A stretch of 64,000 bases of DNA from Xylocopilactobacillus apicola (GCF_033095985.1 NZ_AP026802.1:310001-374000), one strand, 5' to 3'. Positions 1 to 13,116 are shown, numbered from the stretch's first letter. Made by a program: numbers and translations. Notes: generated by a model from the letters alone, not told the origin.

Positions 1-239
<239 letters not shown>

Positions 240-393
240 TAGTTTGATGACTTTTGGGGAGAGATTTCGAATTCACAAAAATGTTTCAGTACTTGAAATA
301 TTTTTCAGTTTTTGTGTTTTGAATGATACGCGTCTATTTTAAAAATAATTAAGTGAGATTGGATATGAATAAATGATTTTTTGACAAAATAAA

Positions 394-476
394 AAGGAAC
401 GCCGTCTCCTTAATTATTTTGAAATTAAAAATTAGATTGATTAACAGTAACGAAAGGAGAGGAAACGGCCTTCCTT
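394..476. repeat. Imperfect inverted repeat in the 433-bp GH4/gyrA intergenic region
   Basis: The arm 394-411 (AAGGAACGCCGTCTCCTT) pairs with 454-476: six, five and six base pairs, interrupted by one C:C mismatch and a 5-nt bulge. The loop is AT-rich. The rest of the 180-613 gap holds the GH4 promoter and the gyrA terminator, and I see no open reading frame of note. The repeat could be a small RNA hairpin or a remnant of a miniature element. Its function is unknown. Confidence 0.35.
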
Positions 477-566
477 CTCACTACTACTCTACAGATTTTA
501 TCTTCGAAATAAAAGGAAAAATTTCATTGTTAATAAAAACTAAAATATTTGTAAATATATAATTTT

Positions 567-607
567 CGCAAAACAAAAACCAGTTAGATCAATTAGATCT
601 AGCTGGT
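567..607 (-). terminator. Rho-independent terminator of the gyrB-gyrA transcript
   Basis: ACCAGTTAGATC (579-590) pairs with GATCTAGCTGGT (596-607) with one G:U pair and a 5-nt loop. On the minus strand the hairpin is followed by a T-rich run (569-578). It lies immediately after the gyrA stop codon. Confidence 0.85.
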
Positions 608-613
608 TGCAAT

Positions 614-3076
614 TTATTCTTCTGATTCAGGTTCTTCATCGGGATCTTCAACTTTAATTGCTTTTGATAAAGTAGCAACTTTAGCATCCTGATCAAGTCT
701 GATTAGGCGAACACCAACTGTCGAGCGGCCTGATTTCGAGACATCATTGACGTCAAAGCGGATTACAACGCCAGAATCACTGACGATGAGGACATCCTCG
801 TGACCAACAATCGTCATTACGCCTGCAAGTGGACCATTTTTTTCAGTCACGCGCAGCGTCCGCATTCCTTTACCACCACGTTTTTTCACCGTGTAGTCAT
901 CAGCAGGCGTGCGCTTGCCGTAACCATTTTCAGAAATAACCAGAATTTCGCTGTCTTTTGGAATTAAGGTACTTCCGATAACGTAATCTTCATCACGTAG
1001 CCGGATGCCCCGTACACCGGAGGCAACTCGTCCAGCAGAACGAACTTCCGTTTCAGGGAAGACGACACAATATCCTAAATGGGTACCGATAAAGACGTTC
1101 GAAGCACCGGTTGTAATCATAACATTAACAAGTTCATCACCTTCGTGGATCGTTAATGCTCGAAGGCCAGAGTTACGAATGTTTACAAATTCGCCTGTGT
1201 GGGTTCGTTTAACGGTCCCCATCTTAGTTACAAATAATAAGTATTCTTTCTCACTCTCGGCATTAACTTTCACCATCGTGTTAACGTGCTCATCTTTTTC
1301 GATGTTGATGAGGTTGATAACCGGCAAGCCCTTAGCGTTTCGACCAAAACTAGGAATCTGATACCCTTTGGCTGAATAAACTTTTCCTTTGTTGGTGAAG
1401 AAAAGAATCTGTTCATGGGTATTGGTATAGATTAATTGTTCGACAAAATCGTCATCGTGCAAGCCCATTCCCTGAACGCCACGTCCACCGCGATTCTGTT
1501 GGCGGAAGTCACTAGGATCCAAGCGTTTAATATAACCATTATGGGTAAGACCGACAATTATATCTTCTTGCTCAATTAAATCTTCGTCTTCAAAATTGGT
1601 AATTTCTTCTTTGACGATCTCAGTTTTTCGCTCGTCGCCGAACTTACTTTCAATTTCTAAGAGTTCGTTGTAAATGATTTCGTTGACCCGTTCTGGGCGG
1701 GCCAAAATATCTTGATAATCTGCAATATCTTTTTCTAACTGTGCGTATTCGTCTTCAATTTTATCGCGTTCGAGACCAGTTAAACGAACTAAACGCATAT
1801 CAAGGATTGCTTGTGCTTGAATGTCATCAAGTTGGAATTTGGTAATTAATCCTTCTTTGGCAACGGCAGGCGTTTCAGCACTTCTAATCAAGCTGACAAT
1901 CTCGTCAATGTGATCGAGGGCGATTCGCAAACCTTCCAAAATATGAATTCTAGCTTGGGCTTTCTTAAGGTCAAAAGCAGTCCGCCTTCTAATTACAGTT
2001 TCTTGGAAAGTTAAGTAATTGTTGAGCAACTCTTTTAGATTAAGAACTTTTGGAGCACCATTGACGATAGCCACCATGTTATAACCAAAGTTGACCTGTA
2101 GAGGTGTTAACTTGTAAAGGTTATTTAAGATAATTGATGAAGTAGTATCGCTACGAATTCCAATGACGATCCGCATTCCTTCACGGTCGGATTCATCACG
2201 CAATTCGGTGATGCCATCAATTTTCTTTTCGTGGACCAGTTGACCAATTCTTTCAACTAACCGAGCTTTGTTGACCATGTAAGGAATTTCTTTAACGATG
2301 ATCGTTTCACGGCCGGTTTTTGAAGTTTCAACTTCGGTTTTGGCCCGCAAAACAATGGAACCTTTTCCCGTTTCATAAGCTTGGCGAATTCCGCTGCGTC
2401 CAATAACAAGAGCACCAGTTGGGAAATCAGGACCTTTAATATCTTCCATCAACTCAGTTACCGTAACATCAGGATTATCCATTAAATGGTGGATTCCAGC
2501 GATCAATTCACTTAAATTGTGAGGTGGAATATTGGTTGTCATCCCAACGGCAATTCCGGTTGCGCCATTCAATAGAAGGTTCGGAATTCTTGAAGGAAGC
2601 ACTGATGGTTCTTTTTCCGTCTCATCGTAGTTCGGAACGAAATCAACAGTATCTTTGTTGATATCTCTGAGCATTTCCATGGAAATTTTGCTCAGTCGGG
2701 CCTCGGTGTAACGCATTGCAGCCGGTGGATCACCGTCAATCGATCCAAAGTTTCCGTGTCCGTCAACGAGCGGATAGCGATAACTGAAATCCTGCGCCAT
2801 GCGCACCATTGACTCGTAAATCGCAGTATCTCCATGAGGATGGTACTTACCCATAACATCCCCGGTAATTCTTGCGGATTTCTTATACGGGCGATCGGGA
2901 AACATACCTTGCTGATTCATTCCAAAAAGAATTCGACGCTGTACCGGCTTCATCCCATCTCTTGCATCAGGTAATGCCCGGGCTACAATAACACTCATGG
3001 CGTATTCCAAGAATGAAGTTCGGATTGTTGTGGTTACGTCCGCATTCTCAATCCGGCGATTATCTTGTTCGTCCAA
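614..3076 (-). CDS. gyrA: DNA gyrase subunit A
   Basis: GyrA is the breakage-reunion subunit of gyrase and introduces negative supercoils together with GyrB. The 820-residue protein has the usual length. The N-terminal winged-helix and tower domains carry the catalytic tyrosine in [10 protein letters not shown] (about Tyr123). The C-terminal beta-pinwheel holds the repeated GYIKRL/GKVYS blades and the GyrA-box [13 protein letters not shown]. The quinolone-determining segment reads [11 protein letters not shown], so the residue equivalent to E. coli Ser83 is Thr84 and that of Asp87 is Glu88. The gene follows gyrB after 16 bp and ends the yaaA-recF-gyrB-gyrA operon. The acidic tail ending PESEE is normal for the family. 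Confidence 0.98.
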   Translation of the reverse strand: MDEQDNRRIENADVTTTIRTSFLEYAMSVIVARALPDARDGMKPVQRRILFGMNQQGMFPDRPYKKSARITGDVMGKYHPHGDTAIYESMVRMAQDFSYRYPLVDGHGNFGSIDGDPPAAMRYTEARLSKISMEMLRDINKDTVDFVPNYDETEKEPSVLPSRIPNLLLNGATGIAVGMTTNIPPHNLSELIAGIHHLMDNPDVTVTELMEDIKGPDFPTGALVIGRSGIRQAYETGKGSIVLRAKTEVETSKTGRETIIVKEIPYMVNKARLVERIGQLVHEKKIDGITELRDESDREGMRIVIGIRSDTTSSIILNNLYKLTPLQVNFGYNMVAIVNGAPKVLNLKELLNNYLTFQETVIRRRTAFDLKKAQARIHILEGLRIALDHIDEIVSLIRSAETPAVAKEGLITKFQLDDIQAQAILDMRLVRLTGLERDKIEDEYAQLEKDIADYQDILARPERVNEIIYNELLEIESKFGDERKTEIVKEEITNFEDEDLIEQEDIIVGLTHNGYIKRLDPSDFRQQNRGGRGVQGMGLHDDDFVEQLIYTNTHEQILFFTNKGKVYSAKGYQIPSFGRNAKGLPVINLINIEKDEHVNTMVKVNAESEKEYLLFVTKMGTVKRTHTGEFVNIRNSGLRALTIHEGDELVNVMITTGASNVFIGTHLGYCVVFPETEVRSAGRVASGVRGIRLRDEDYVIGSTLIPKDSEILVISENGYGKRTPADDYTVKKRGGKGMRTLRVTEKNGPLAGVMTIVGHEDVLIVSDSGVVIRFDVNDVSKSGRSTVGVRLIRLDQDAKVATLSKAIKVEDPDEEPESEE

Positions 3077-3092
3077 ATTAATTTAACCTCCC

Positions 3093-6148
<3,056 letters not shown>

Positions 6149-6162
<14 letters not shown>

Positions 6163-6397
6163 CAGAGGCGACAAGCTGAAAATCATTGTTGCCAAAAGAT
6201 ACGATATCTCCTGGACGTAATTTTCGGCCGCGTCTAGTCTCCCGTTCGTTATTGACCAAGACCTCGTATTCGCTTAAGAAGCCTTTGGCCGCGCCACCAG
6301 TTCCAATAATTCCCACAATTTTGAGTAAGTCTTGCAGTTTCATGAACTCAGACTTCAGTTTTACTTGTTCTACGTTTTCCACCTCCCGTCGAATCAT
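6149..6397 (-). CDS. yaaA: YaaA-type S4-domain RNA-binding protein
   Basis: This is a small S4-domain protein that precedes recF in most Firmicutes. The family motif LSEYEVLVNNERETRRGRKL and the downstream GDIVSFG are present. The role of the family is not well established; RNA or ribosome binding is assumed from the S4 fold. The start is uncertain. The ATG at 6397 gives 82 residues but has almost no leader after the -10 box at 6412-6417. A GTG at 6382 gives 77 residues, closer to the family length, but its GGGAG ribosome binding site abuts the codon. The reading frame stays open further upstream, but those residues are not family-like. Confidence 0.85.
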
Positions 6398-6411
6398 TTC
6401 TATTTTAACAC

Positions 6412-6420
6412 TTATTTGGT
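6412..6420 (-). promoter_or_regulatory. Extended -10 promoter for yaaA-recF-gyrB-gyrA
   Basis: On the minus strand TGTTAAAAT gives an extended -10 box (TGN plus TAAAAT, 6412-6417) directly upstream of yaaA. No convincing -35 box is visible. Transcription would start within or beside the ATG at 6397, which bears on the choice of the yaaA start. Confidence 0.45.
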
Positions 6421-6549
6421 CTATTTTGTGAATTTTAAGGGTAAAATTGAAACTTGTAGTATGCATAGTACATATGTTAGAAACATCAGAAAACTAAAAA
6501 AACGTGCTTTTTCTGGTAATATTTAGAAATGTTCATCAACTTGGAGTTG

Positions 6550-6558
6550 TGCTAAAAT
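6550..6558 (+). promoter_or_regulatory. Extended -10 promoter for helD
   Basis: TGCTAAAAT is an extended -10 element (TAAAAT at 6553-6558) about 38 bp before the helD ATG. The -35 region (TGTTCA at 6530-6535) is weak. It is divergent from the yaaA promoter, with about 130 bp between the two elements. Confidence 0.45.
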
Positions 6559-6595
6559 GTTAGGACGCTTTTTACAATATTAAGGAGCAGCTTAA

Positions 6596-8896
6596 ATGGA
6601 TCAAATATTAAATGACGAACAAAAGTATTTAACCTTTGTAATTTCCGAGATTGAGAAAAAAGTTAAAATTTTTAAACAGAAAGAAGCCCAGGCGCGATCT
6701 GACGGCAAGAAAGTCATGGATACGTTCTTTGATGATTTCTCAGTTAACATGTCAGATTATTCTGAACAGCTTGAGACATCAGCTTCGATTCATCAACAAC
6801 AACAAATTTTATTAGAAAAAAATAATGCTTATGAACGTTCAGCCCGCGAACTTGCAACACTTAATCGGGTGAAGGGACGCCCTTTTTTTGGCCGCATTGA
6901 TTTTGAGGAAACTGCCAAAACCGGTCGGGAGAAGATCTATATTGGAATGTCTTCTTTCGTTGATACGAAGAATAAATATCTAATTTATGATTGGCGCGCT
7001 CCAGTTTCTTCCATATATTATGATGGTCGACTCGGGGAAGTGAGCTATGATACGCCGGATGGCAAGCAGGTCGTTGATCTCAAGTTAAAACGGCAGTTTT
7101 TGATTAGCGACGGACAAGTACATTCGTATTTTGATACCAAAAATGAAACCATCGGTGATCAGATGCTTCTTGAAGCCTTGCAGGAGAAGTCCAGCACCCA
7201 AATGAAAACGATTGTTACGACGATTCAACGGGAGCAAAATGCAATAATTCGGGATACTAAGACTGATCTTTTGTTTGTTCAAGGTTCAGCGGGATCAGGT
7301 AAGACGTCAGCAGTCATGCAGCGAATGGCGTTTTTGCTGTATCGCTATCGCGGTAATTTGAATTCAACTGAGATTTTGATGTTTTCGCCCAACCAGCTTT
7401 TTAACGATTATATTGCGAACGTCTTGCCTGAGATGGGTGAGAATAATATGGTCCGCTTTACGCTGGAGACATTTGTGGGTCGCCGGATTCCGGGCTTTGA
7501 AATTATTAATGTTCTTGACAGCTGGGAAGGACAATTTAATGAAGTAAGCCGCAAAGTTGTTCATCTGTTGGGATCTGATGATTTCTACACGGCAATGGAG
7601 ACTTATGCAGAGAAACTGAATCGTGCTGGTGTGAAATTGCGCCCGATTGTTTTTCGCGGGCAAGAGCTAGTGTCAACTGAGAAAATTTCGCAGATCTTTT
7701 ATCAGTTTAACCAAAATTATAAGTTGCTCAATCGACTGGATGAGACGAAAAAACGGGTGCTTAATTTGGTGAAATCGAATTTGGGTCGTCAAAAGCGCAG
7801 TGATTGGGTTAGCAATATTGTCGAGAGTATGAGTGAGGAGCAAATTCGGGAACTTAATCCGCGCAATCGTGAATTTGCGAGCTCGAAAGATGAATATAAT
7901 TTTTACGCAAACAAAATTATTGATCACGAATACAAAATTTTGGCCCGCAAAATTGTTCACAACTATTTCCTTAATATTATGGCGCAATATCGCGATTTTC
8001 TGCTCTATCTTGGTCAAAATAAGGAATTTCTAGCCCAGTTCAATTTAAGTAAGAGTGAGTGGAAGGAGTATCTCTTACAGGTCGGCGAGCTTCTTTCGCA
8101 TAAACAAATGACCATTAATGAAGCACTGCCTTTTGTCCAGCTGTTTGATCTCTTGACGGGCCGCCACGGTGAGCGCGATATTCGTTATGTTTTTATTGAC
8201 GAGATTCAGGATTACACGCCGTATCAAATTCGTTATCTGAAACATGCTTTTCCACGGGCACGCTTCACTTTATTGGGAGATCTCAACCAGGAAATTTTTT
8301 CTTTTGATGAAGGTAAGTACTTGATTGATGAGGTGAAGCAGATTTTTAAAAATCAAGAGACTAAAGTGGTTTATCTGCCGACATCCTATCGTTCAACAAA
8401 ACAAATTACGAATTTTACTAAAGAAATTTTGTCTGATAGTGAGCATATTAAAGCTTTTGATCGCAACGGCTTAAAGCCAAGAGTGTTTATCGGCCAAAAT
8501 CATAAACAGTTAGACCAAAAAGTCGTTGAAATTTTGCAAAATGAGCATCAACAGGATTTTACAACGGCAGTAATCACGAAAACGCCCGAAGCCGCAGAAA
8601 AATTGGCTGCGACTTTGACTGATTTAGAGATTGATCATCTTTTAATTAAGTCGGCGCGCCAACATTTAGCTAAGAAAGTGATGATCATTCCAGCTTATCT
8701 CGCAAAAGGATTGGAATTTGATGCAGTGATCGCTTATGATGTGTCTAAAGACAATTTTACAGAGCAGTACGAGCGCAAACTTTTATACACGGTTTGCTCG
8801 CGGGCAATGCATGAGCTAAGCGTGTTGGCAGTTAAAGAAATGTCGCCGCTTTTAGAGAAAGTGCCAGAGAGTCTTTATGAATTGGAAAAATTATAA
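6596..8896 (+). CDS. helD: HelD-like UvrD/Rep superfamily ATPase (RNA polymerase recycling factor)
   Basis: The 766-residue protein is a superfamily 1 ATPase of the HelD type, known to free RNA polymerase from stalled complexes. An N-terminal coiled arm (about residues 1-90) precedes the family motif YLIYDWRAPVSS (about 130-140). Walker A GSAGSGKT is near residue 230, Walker B FIDEIQD near 532, and the LLGDLNQEIF and PTSYRST helicase motifs follow. AYLAKGLEFDAVI and the late CSRAMHEL are motifs V and VI. An AAGGAG site precedes the ATG. The gene is followed after 11 bp by coaA. It is divergent from yaaA-recF-gyrBA, in the position usually held by dnaA-dnaN. Confidence 0.92.
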   Translation: MDQILNDEQKYLTFVISEIEKKVKIFKQKEAQARSDGKKVMDTFFDDFSVNMSDYSEQLETSASIHQQQQILLEKNNAYERSARELATLNRVKGRPFFGRIDFEETAKTGREKIYIGMSSFVDTKNKYLIYDWRAPVSSIYYDGRLGEVSYDTPDGKQVVDLKLKRQFLISDGQVHSYFDTKNETIGDQMLLEALQEKSSTQMKTIVTTIQREQNAIIRDTKTDLLFVQGSAGSGKTSAVMQRMAFLLYRYRGNLNSTEILMFSPNQLFNDYIANVLPEMGENNMVRFTLETFVGRRIPGFEIINVLDSWEGQFNEVSRKVVHLLGSDDFYTAMETYAEKLNRAGVKLRPIVFRGQELVSTEKISQIFYQFNQNYKLLNRLDETKKRVLNLVKSNLGRQKRSDWVSNIVESMSEEQIRELNPRNREFASSKDEYNFYANKIIDHEYKILARKIVHNYFLNIMAQYRDFLLYLGQNKEFLAQFNLSKSEWKEYLLQVGELLSHKQMTINEALPFVQLFDLLTGRHGERDIRYVFIDEIQDYTPYQIRYLKHAFPRARFTLLGDLNQEIFSFDEGKYLIDEVKQIFKNQETKVVYLPTSYRSTKQITNFTKEILSDSEHIKAFDRNGLKPRVFIGQNHKQLDQKVVEILQNEHQQDFTTAVITKTPEAAEKLAATLTDLEIDHLLIKSARQHLAKKVMIIPAYLAKGLEFDAVIAYDVSKDNFTEQYERKLLYTVCSRAMHELSVLAVKEMSPLLEKVPESLYELEKL

Positions 8897-8907
8897 GGAG
8901 CTATAAG

Positions 8908-9816
8908 ATGTCGCATAATGATGCGTTTAGTTACCATGAATTGAATTTAAAAGCTGTTTCGCAGATGAAGAATCTGCAAGGACGAGTTAATCCAGCATTT
9001 TTAAAAGACGATGTCGTCGAAGAATTAGCAAATCAGAGTGAAATGTTTGGTCTTTTGTATTTAATTGGGCTGAAGCATAGTCTAAAATTAACTGAGGATC
9101 GTAGTTTTGATAACTATTTTAAAGGGCCTTTTTTCAAAAGAAGGACGCCATTTTTAATCGGGATTACAGGGGCAGTTTCTGTTGGCAAAAGTACTTTTGC
9201 GAAGGATTTAGCAGATAAACTGCATGAAATGAATCCCAATCAACGGGCAGAAATTGTTTCGTCTGATGATTTTTTATTCCCGAATGCTGAGTTAGTTCAG
9301 AAGAATTTGATGGATAAGAAGGGCTTTCCGGAAAGCTTTGATAACGAAGCTCTTTGGAACTTTTTAGTGAACGCAGCGAGCTTTAATGAAAGCCAAGATA
9401 TTCCAATTTATGATCATTTGACTTACGACATTTTAGATCGTAAGAGACGAGTTCGCAGCGCCGATTTTTTGATTGTTGAAGGAATTAATGTCCTTCAAAC
9501 AAATCCGCTGAATGGACAGGCCTTTAGTGAGATGATGGATCTGACGATTTATTTAGAAGCTGCGCATGAAAGCATCATTAATTGGTTTTTAAACAGGTTT
9601 AATGACTTGTTGGATCATGCTGAACCTGGTGGATATTTTGAGAAATATGCTCAAATGCAACGAGAGGAATCGAATCAGTTAGCAAAAGATACATATGCAG
9701 CAATTAATCAGCCGAATTTTGAAAACTTTATTGAACCAACGCGTAATCGAGCGAATTTAATTGTTCAATTTGATGATGATCATGAAATTACTAGAATCTT
9801 GATGCGCGATTATTAA
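8908..9816 (+). CDS. coaA: Type I pantothenate kinase
   Basis: CoaA phosphorylates pantothenate in the first step of coenzyme A synthesis. The 302-residue length fits the type I family. The P-loop GITGAVSVGKS is at residues 85-95, slightly different from the common GSVAVGKS. The conserved FPNAELVQKNLMDKKGFPES, YDHLTYDI and IVEGINVLQ segments are all recognisable. Ribosome binding site AAGGAG. It is likely cotranscribed with helD (11-bp gap) and is closed by a strong terminator. Confidence 0.96.
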   Translation: MSHNDAFSYHELNLKAVSQMKNLQGRVNPAFLKDDVVEELANQSEMFGLLYLIGLKHSLKLTEDRSFDNYFKGPFFKRRTPFLIGITGAVSVGKSTFAKDLADKLHEMNPNQRAEIVSSDDFLFPNAELVQKNLMDKKGFPESFDNEALWNFLVNAASFNESQDIPIYDHLTYDILDRKRRVRSADFLIVEGINVLQTNPLNGQAFSEMMDLTIYLEAAHESIINWFLNRFNDLLDHAEPGGYFEKYAQMQREESNQLAKDTYAAINQPNFENFIEPTRNRANLIVQFDDDHEITRILMRDY

Positions 9817-9821
9817 CAACA

Positions 9822-9858
9822 AACAACTACCTTAAAATTTTAAATGGTAGTTGTTTTT
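9822..9858 (+). terminator. Rho-independent terminator of helD-coaA
   Basis: AACAACTACC (9822-9831) pairs perfectly with GGTAGTTGTT (9846-9855) and is followed by T residues. The loop is itself a TTAAAATTTTAA palindrome. Confidence 0.85.
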
Positions 9859-9864
9859 GTAATT

Positions 9865-9873
9865 TGGTATAAT
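9865..9873 (+). promoter_or_regulatory. Extended -10 promoter for the first BlaI-family gene
   Basis: TGGTATAAT (TATAAT at 9868-9873) lies 41 bp before the start codon. No good -35 box is present. No TACA-N2-TGTA operator of the BlaI/CopY type is seen near it. Confidence 0.5.
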
Positions 9874-9914
9874 TTGGTTTAGCAAAATAGTTTTCTGAAA
9901 AAGAGGTTAATTTA

Positions 9915-10262
9915 ATGGAAAGACTCACGATAGCTGAAGAAACAGTAATGAATGTACTTTGGGGATCTGACGCAGCTTTAAGCTCGCAAGAAGTTTCTCA
10001 TTTGAGCGAAGAATTAGACCCTAACAAAACCCAAATTCTCATGAGAAGGTTGCGCCATAAAGAGTTTGTAAAAGTTGTTCAAATTGAATTAAGAAAAAAA
10101 TCTTTGACAAGAATTTACCGACCACAAGTATCAGAAGGTGAATATTTTAAATCATTTGTTTCCAAAAGAGCAATGCTCCATTTAATTAAATCTCATGCGG
10201 CGGAAATGAATCGAAAAGAATTAGAAAAACTCAAAGAATTTATCCAAAATCTTAAAAAATAA
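9915..10262 (+). CDS. BlaI/MecI/CopY-family winged-helix regulator (orphan)
   Basis: This is a 115-residue protein with the N-terminal winged helix of the BlaI/MecI/CopY family: LTIAEETVMNVLWGSDAALS, then a recognition region ending MRRLRHKEFVKV. The short C-terminal helical part YRPQVSEGEYFKSFVSK resembles the family's dimerisation segment. Family members are repressors, often released by proteolysis (BlaR/MecR) or by copper. No sensor protease, beta-lactamase or copper gene is adjacent, so the target is unknown. A paralog of similar size is at 38561-38902. Ribosome binding site AGAGG. Confidence 0.85.
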   Translation: MERLTIAEETVMNVLWGSDAALSSQEVSHLSEELDPNKTQILMRRLRHKEFVKVVQIELRKKSLTRIYRPQVSEGEYFKSFVSKRAMLHLIKSHAAEMNRKELEKLKEFIQNLKK

Positions 10263-10295
10263 TTGTTCGGGAGAAAGACAATCTAATCATTTTAC

Positions 10296-10325
10296 TTGCA
10301 AACATTTGTTCGAAAATGGTAGAAT
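10296..10325 (+). promoter_or_regulatory. lexA promoter with LexA box
   Basis: TTGCAA (10296-10301) and TAGAAT (10320-10325) with an 18-nt spacer form the promoter. CAAACATTTGTTCG (10299-10312) matches the Gram-positive LexA consensus CGAACN4GTTCG with one mismatch and overlaps the -35 box. This fits autorepression. Confidence 0.75.
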
Positions 10326-10352
10326 GAAACAAAAAAGACATGGAGCGAACTG

Positions 10353-10988
10353 ATGGGGCAAAGATTTGACGATCACCGACGACAAGAAATTCTTACCAAG
10401 ATTAATCAATACATAGAAGAGTATAGTTATCCTCCGTCGATTAGAGAGATTTCTAAGATGATGAATGTGGTGTCTTCAAGTACTGCTGCAACTTATGTTA
10501 ATCGTTTGATTAATGATGGTTATTTAAAGAAGCGCGATAGTCGTTCCCGAACGCTTGAAATAACGCCTAAAGGTAAAGAAATGGTGGGTTTTGTTGAAGA
10601 GAAAAATCACGGAATTCCTTTAGTCGGAACAGTTGCAGCGGGGCAGCCAATCGTTGCCGAGGAGTCAATTGAAGGATTTTTCCCGGTTCCTGATAACATA
10701 ACGTATCCAATTGATGAATTGTTTATGTTAAGCGTGCAGGGTGATTCGATGATCGAAATTGGGATTAATAATGGGGATCAAATCATTGTTCATCGACAAT
10801 CAACGGCAGATAACGGGCAGATTGTTGTAGCAATGACAGAAGATTATGAAGCTACGGTAAAGAGATTCTATAAAGAAGCGGGGCAAATTCGTTTACATCC
10901 TGAAAATTCTACAATGGCGGATTTGTTTTATTCGAACGTGACAATATTAGGCCTCGTAATAAGCCTATACCGCCCAGTTCTTTTTTAA
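10353..10988 (+). CDS. lexA: SOS repressor LexA
   Basis: LexA represses DNA-damage genes and self-cleaves when RecA is activated. The 211-residue protein has the N-terminal winged helix (YPPSIREISKMM, SSSTAATYVNRL) and the C-terminal S24 peptidase domain. The cleavage site is Ala96-Gly97 in GTVAAGQP. The catalytic serine is Ser132 in GDSM and the lysine Lys170 in ATVKRF. All are intact, so the protein should be autocleavable. A LexA box lies in its own promoter and another in front of recA. Confidence 0.97.
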   Translation: MGQRFDDHRRQEILTKINQYIEEYSYPPSIREISKMMNVVSSSTAATYVNRLINDGYLKKRDSRSRTLEITPKGKEMVGFVEEKNHGIPLVGTVAAGQPIVAEESIEGFFPVPDNITYPIDELFMLSVQGDSMIEIGINNGDQIIVHRQSTADNGQIVVAMTEDYEATVKRFYKEAGQIRLHPENSTMADLFYSNVTILGLVISLYRPVLF

Positions 10989-11059
10989 TAATCTTTTTTG
11001 TAAATAGTGGATAATTGTTCTCGGATTTTTGTGCTATATTTATTAGTCAGGGGGAAGAT

Positions 11060-12025
11060 ATGAACGATTATTCAACTAATGTTAATGATTATCAACGAGC
11101 TTATAATTTGGTGCAGAAAATCACTGCCCAAACAAGCAAAGTAATTATTGGTAAAGACGAAGTTGTTAAAATGACAATTGCGGCAATGCTTGCTTCGGGA
11201 CATGTGCTTTTTGATGATATTCCTGGGGTTGGTAAAACGACTTTAGTTCGAGGTTTAGCGCGAGCAATTGGTTTGGATTTCACTCGAATCCAATTTACAC
11301 CTGATTTAATGCCTGCTGACATTTTGGGGACTTCAATTTTTAATCAAAATACGAATAAGTTTTCTTTTCATCAAGGACCAATTTTTTCGACAGTGGTTTT
11401 GGCTGACGAGATTAATCGAGCAACCCCGCGGACTCAATCTGCGCTATTAGAGGCGATGTCTGATTATTCGGTAACGGTTGATGACAATCACTTTGATTTG
11501 AATCCTGATTTTTTTGTACTTGGGACGCAAAATCCGTTAGCTTTTGAAGGGACGTATCCTTTACCGGAAGCTCAGCTGGACCGCTTTTTGATGCGGTTAA
11601 CGATTGGTTATCCAGATGTTGATGATGAATTTCGTTTAATTTATCAAACTGATCTAAGTGATCATATCGAACGAGTGCAAGAAGTTGCTAGTACTCACGA
11701 CATTCATTGGCTCAAAGGTCTTGTGAAATCAGTTCATTTAGCAAATAATGTTGCGACTTATGTTCTGAATTTAGTTCAGGCAACGCGCAATCAACCAGAA
11801 ATTAAATTGGGGATTAGTCCGCGGGGAACGCTTGCTTTAGTTCAAGCTGCCAAAGCTTATGCTGTTACTAATGGTGAAAATTATGTTTCGCCTGAAACCG
11901 TGCAACAAGTGCTCTTACCCGTATTCTCTCATCGAATTATTTTAGAAGATGAGTATGTGCAGACAATTCAGCCAGAGGAGATTCTCCAGGAAATTGTCGC
12001 GCAGGTTGAAATTCCGGTTCATTAA
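11060..12025 (+). CDS. MoxR-family AAA+ ATPase
   Basis: This is a 321-residue MoxR ATPase. Walker A GVGKT lies near residue 58, Walker B VVLADEINRA near 112, and sensor-type motifs TQNPLAFEGTYPLPEAQLDRF follow. The start MNDYSTNV is preceded by GGGGGAAG; an ATG 15 codons earlier has no such site. MoxR proteins act as chaperones and usually pair with DUF58 and transglutaminase-like genes. Exactly that trio is present here with overlapping ends (TAATG junction to the next gene). The client is unknown. Confidence 0.93.
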   Translation: MNDYSTNVNDYQRAYNLVQKITAQTSKVIIGKDEVVKMTIAAMLASGHVLFDDIPGVGKTTLVRGLARAIGLDFTRIQFTPDLMPADILGTSIFNQNTNKFSFHQGPIFSTVVLADEINRATPRTQSALLEAMSDYSVTVDDNHFDLNPDFFVLGTQNPLAFEGTYPLPEAQLDRFLMRLTIGYPDVDDEFRLIYQTDLSDHIERVQEVASTHDIHWLKGLVKSVHLANNVATYVLNLVQATRNQPEIKLGISPRGTLALVQAAKAYAVTNGENYVSPETVQQVLLPVFSHRIILEDEYVQTIQPEEILQEIVAQVEIPVH

Positions 12026-13116
12026 TGATGCGGCAGAAATTTCTAACATATTTGCATAATATCGCAACCTTATTTGTCTTTTTTTTGTTTTTGCTTTTTG
12101 GGTGGATTTTCAACAACGTAACAGGCTGGGCTATTTTTTATACCTTTTTTATATTTTTGATTCTTGAATTTATCCAGATCCTAGCGCCGTTACACGGAGT
12201 TCGTGTAAGTTCGCGTGAACAGTTTATTTATTATGGTGATGAAGATGAATTTCTGAAATTGGATCTTTCAGCGAAGCACCATCTTTTCTTTCCGCGGCTA
12301 TCAATTCAGTTGTTTGACCGCCAAGTTTTTCGAGGCGAGGGGAAAATAAGTAGTCGGGATTTCTTGCATCCAGCTCATCTCGATCTTTATTTATACCTAC
12401 TTCCACGGGGATATTATCCGGAGAATACATTGCTGCTCTTAGCTAATGACTACTTTCTGATGTGGGAAAAAAGTCGGATTATTGGGCAAAAAATGGATTT
12501 GTATATTTTGCCGCAACGACTAAAAAAAGAGGGGCAGCGCTTGGCCCTGGCAGTCGAGAAAATTATGCAAATTCCGGCTAAAGATGCTGAAATTACAAGC
12601 TTTGAATTTAAGAAATATCGAGATTACGAGAATCGGGACAGTCTGAAGTCGATCGACTGGAAGAAGTCAGCCAAAACATCAAAATTGACGGTACGGGAAG
12701 ACTATCCAGAACGAGAACCGCAAAATGTTTTAATTTTCTGGGGCGAGAACGGGGAGAATTTTGAGCATTCGTTGGCGATTTTTAACTCAATGTATGAAGT
12801 TTTGGACCCAACAGACTTTCAGCAAGTTTTTTTGGTGGGCGAGAAATCTTATGTGGGTAAACACATTGATAAGAAGTGGTTGGCTGAGCTAGAAGCTTTT
12901 ACTCAAATGCCAAAGCTCGAATTGTTGTCAAAAGTTAGAGAACGCAACGTTTATCTTTTTAGTGTGGGGACTTCTGCCAACTTAAATCGAGCTGCCCAAT
13001 TTCTGCGCCAGCATAATGAAATTATTTATTTAAATCTCAAATCGCCAGAATTGCTGTTAATTACCTCCCGCTATTTTTCGAGGCAGGTTTATTTAGAGGA
13101 TTACAATGAAAATTAA
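12025..13116 (+). CDS. DUF58 domain protein with two N-terminal membrane segments
   Basis: The 363-residue protein has two hydrophobic helices in residues 10-50. After a beta-rich stretch comes the DUF58 hallmark EFKKYRDYENRDSLKSIDWK near residues 190-210. DUF58 proteins are partners of MoxR ATPases and contain a degenerate von Willebrand A-like fold. The start overlaps the moxR stop (TAATG), and a second ATG three bases later is equally usable. The 3' end overlaps the next gene by 11 nt. Its role is inferred from context only. Confidence 0.88.
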   Translation: MMRQKFLTYLHNIATLFVFFLFLLFGWIFNNVTGWAIFYTFFIFLILEFIQILAPLHGVRVSSREQFIYYGDEDEFLKLDLSAKHHLFFPRLSIQLFDRQVFRGEGKISSRDFLHPAHLDLYLYLLPRGYYPENTLLLLANDYFLMWEKSRIIGQKMDLYILPQRLKKEGQRLALAVEKIMQIPAKDAEITSFEFKKYRDYENRDSLKSIDWKKSAKTSKLTVREDYPEREPQNVLIFWGENGENFEHSLAIFNSMYEVLDPTDFQQVFLVGEKSYVGKHIDKKWLAELEAFTQMPKLELLSKVRERNVYLFSVGTSANLNRAAQFLRQHNEIIYLNLKSPELLLITSRYFSRQVYLEDYNEN

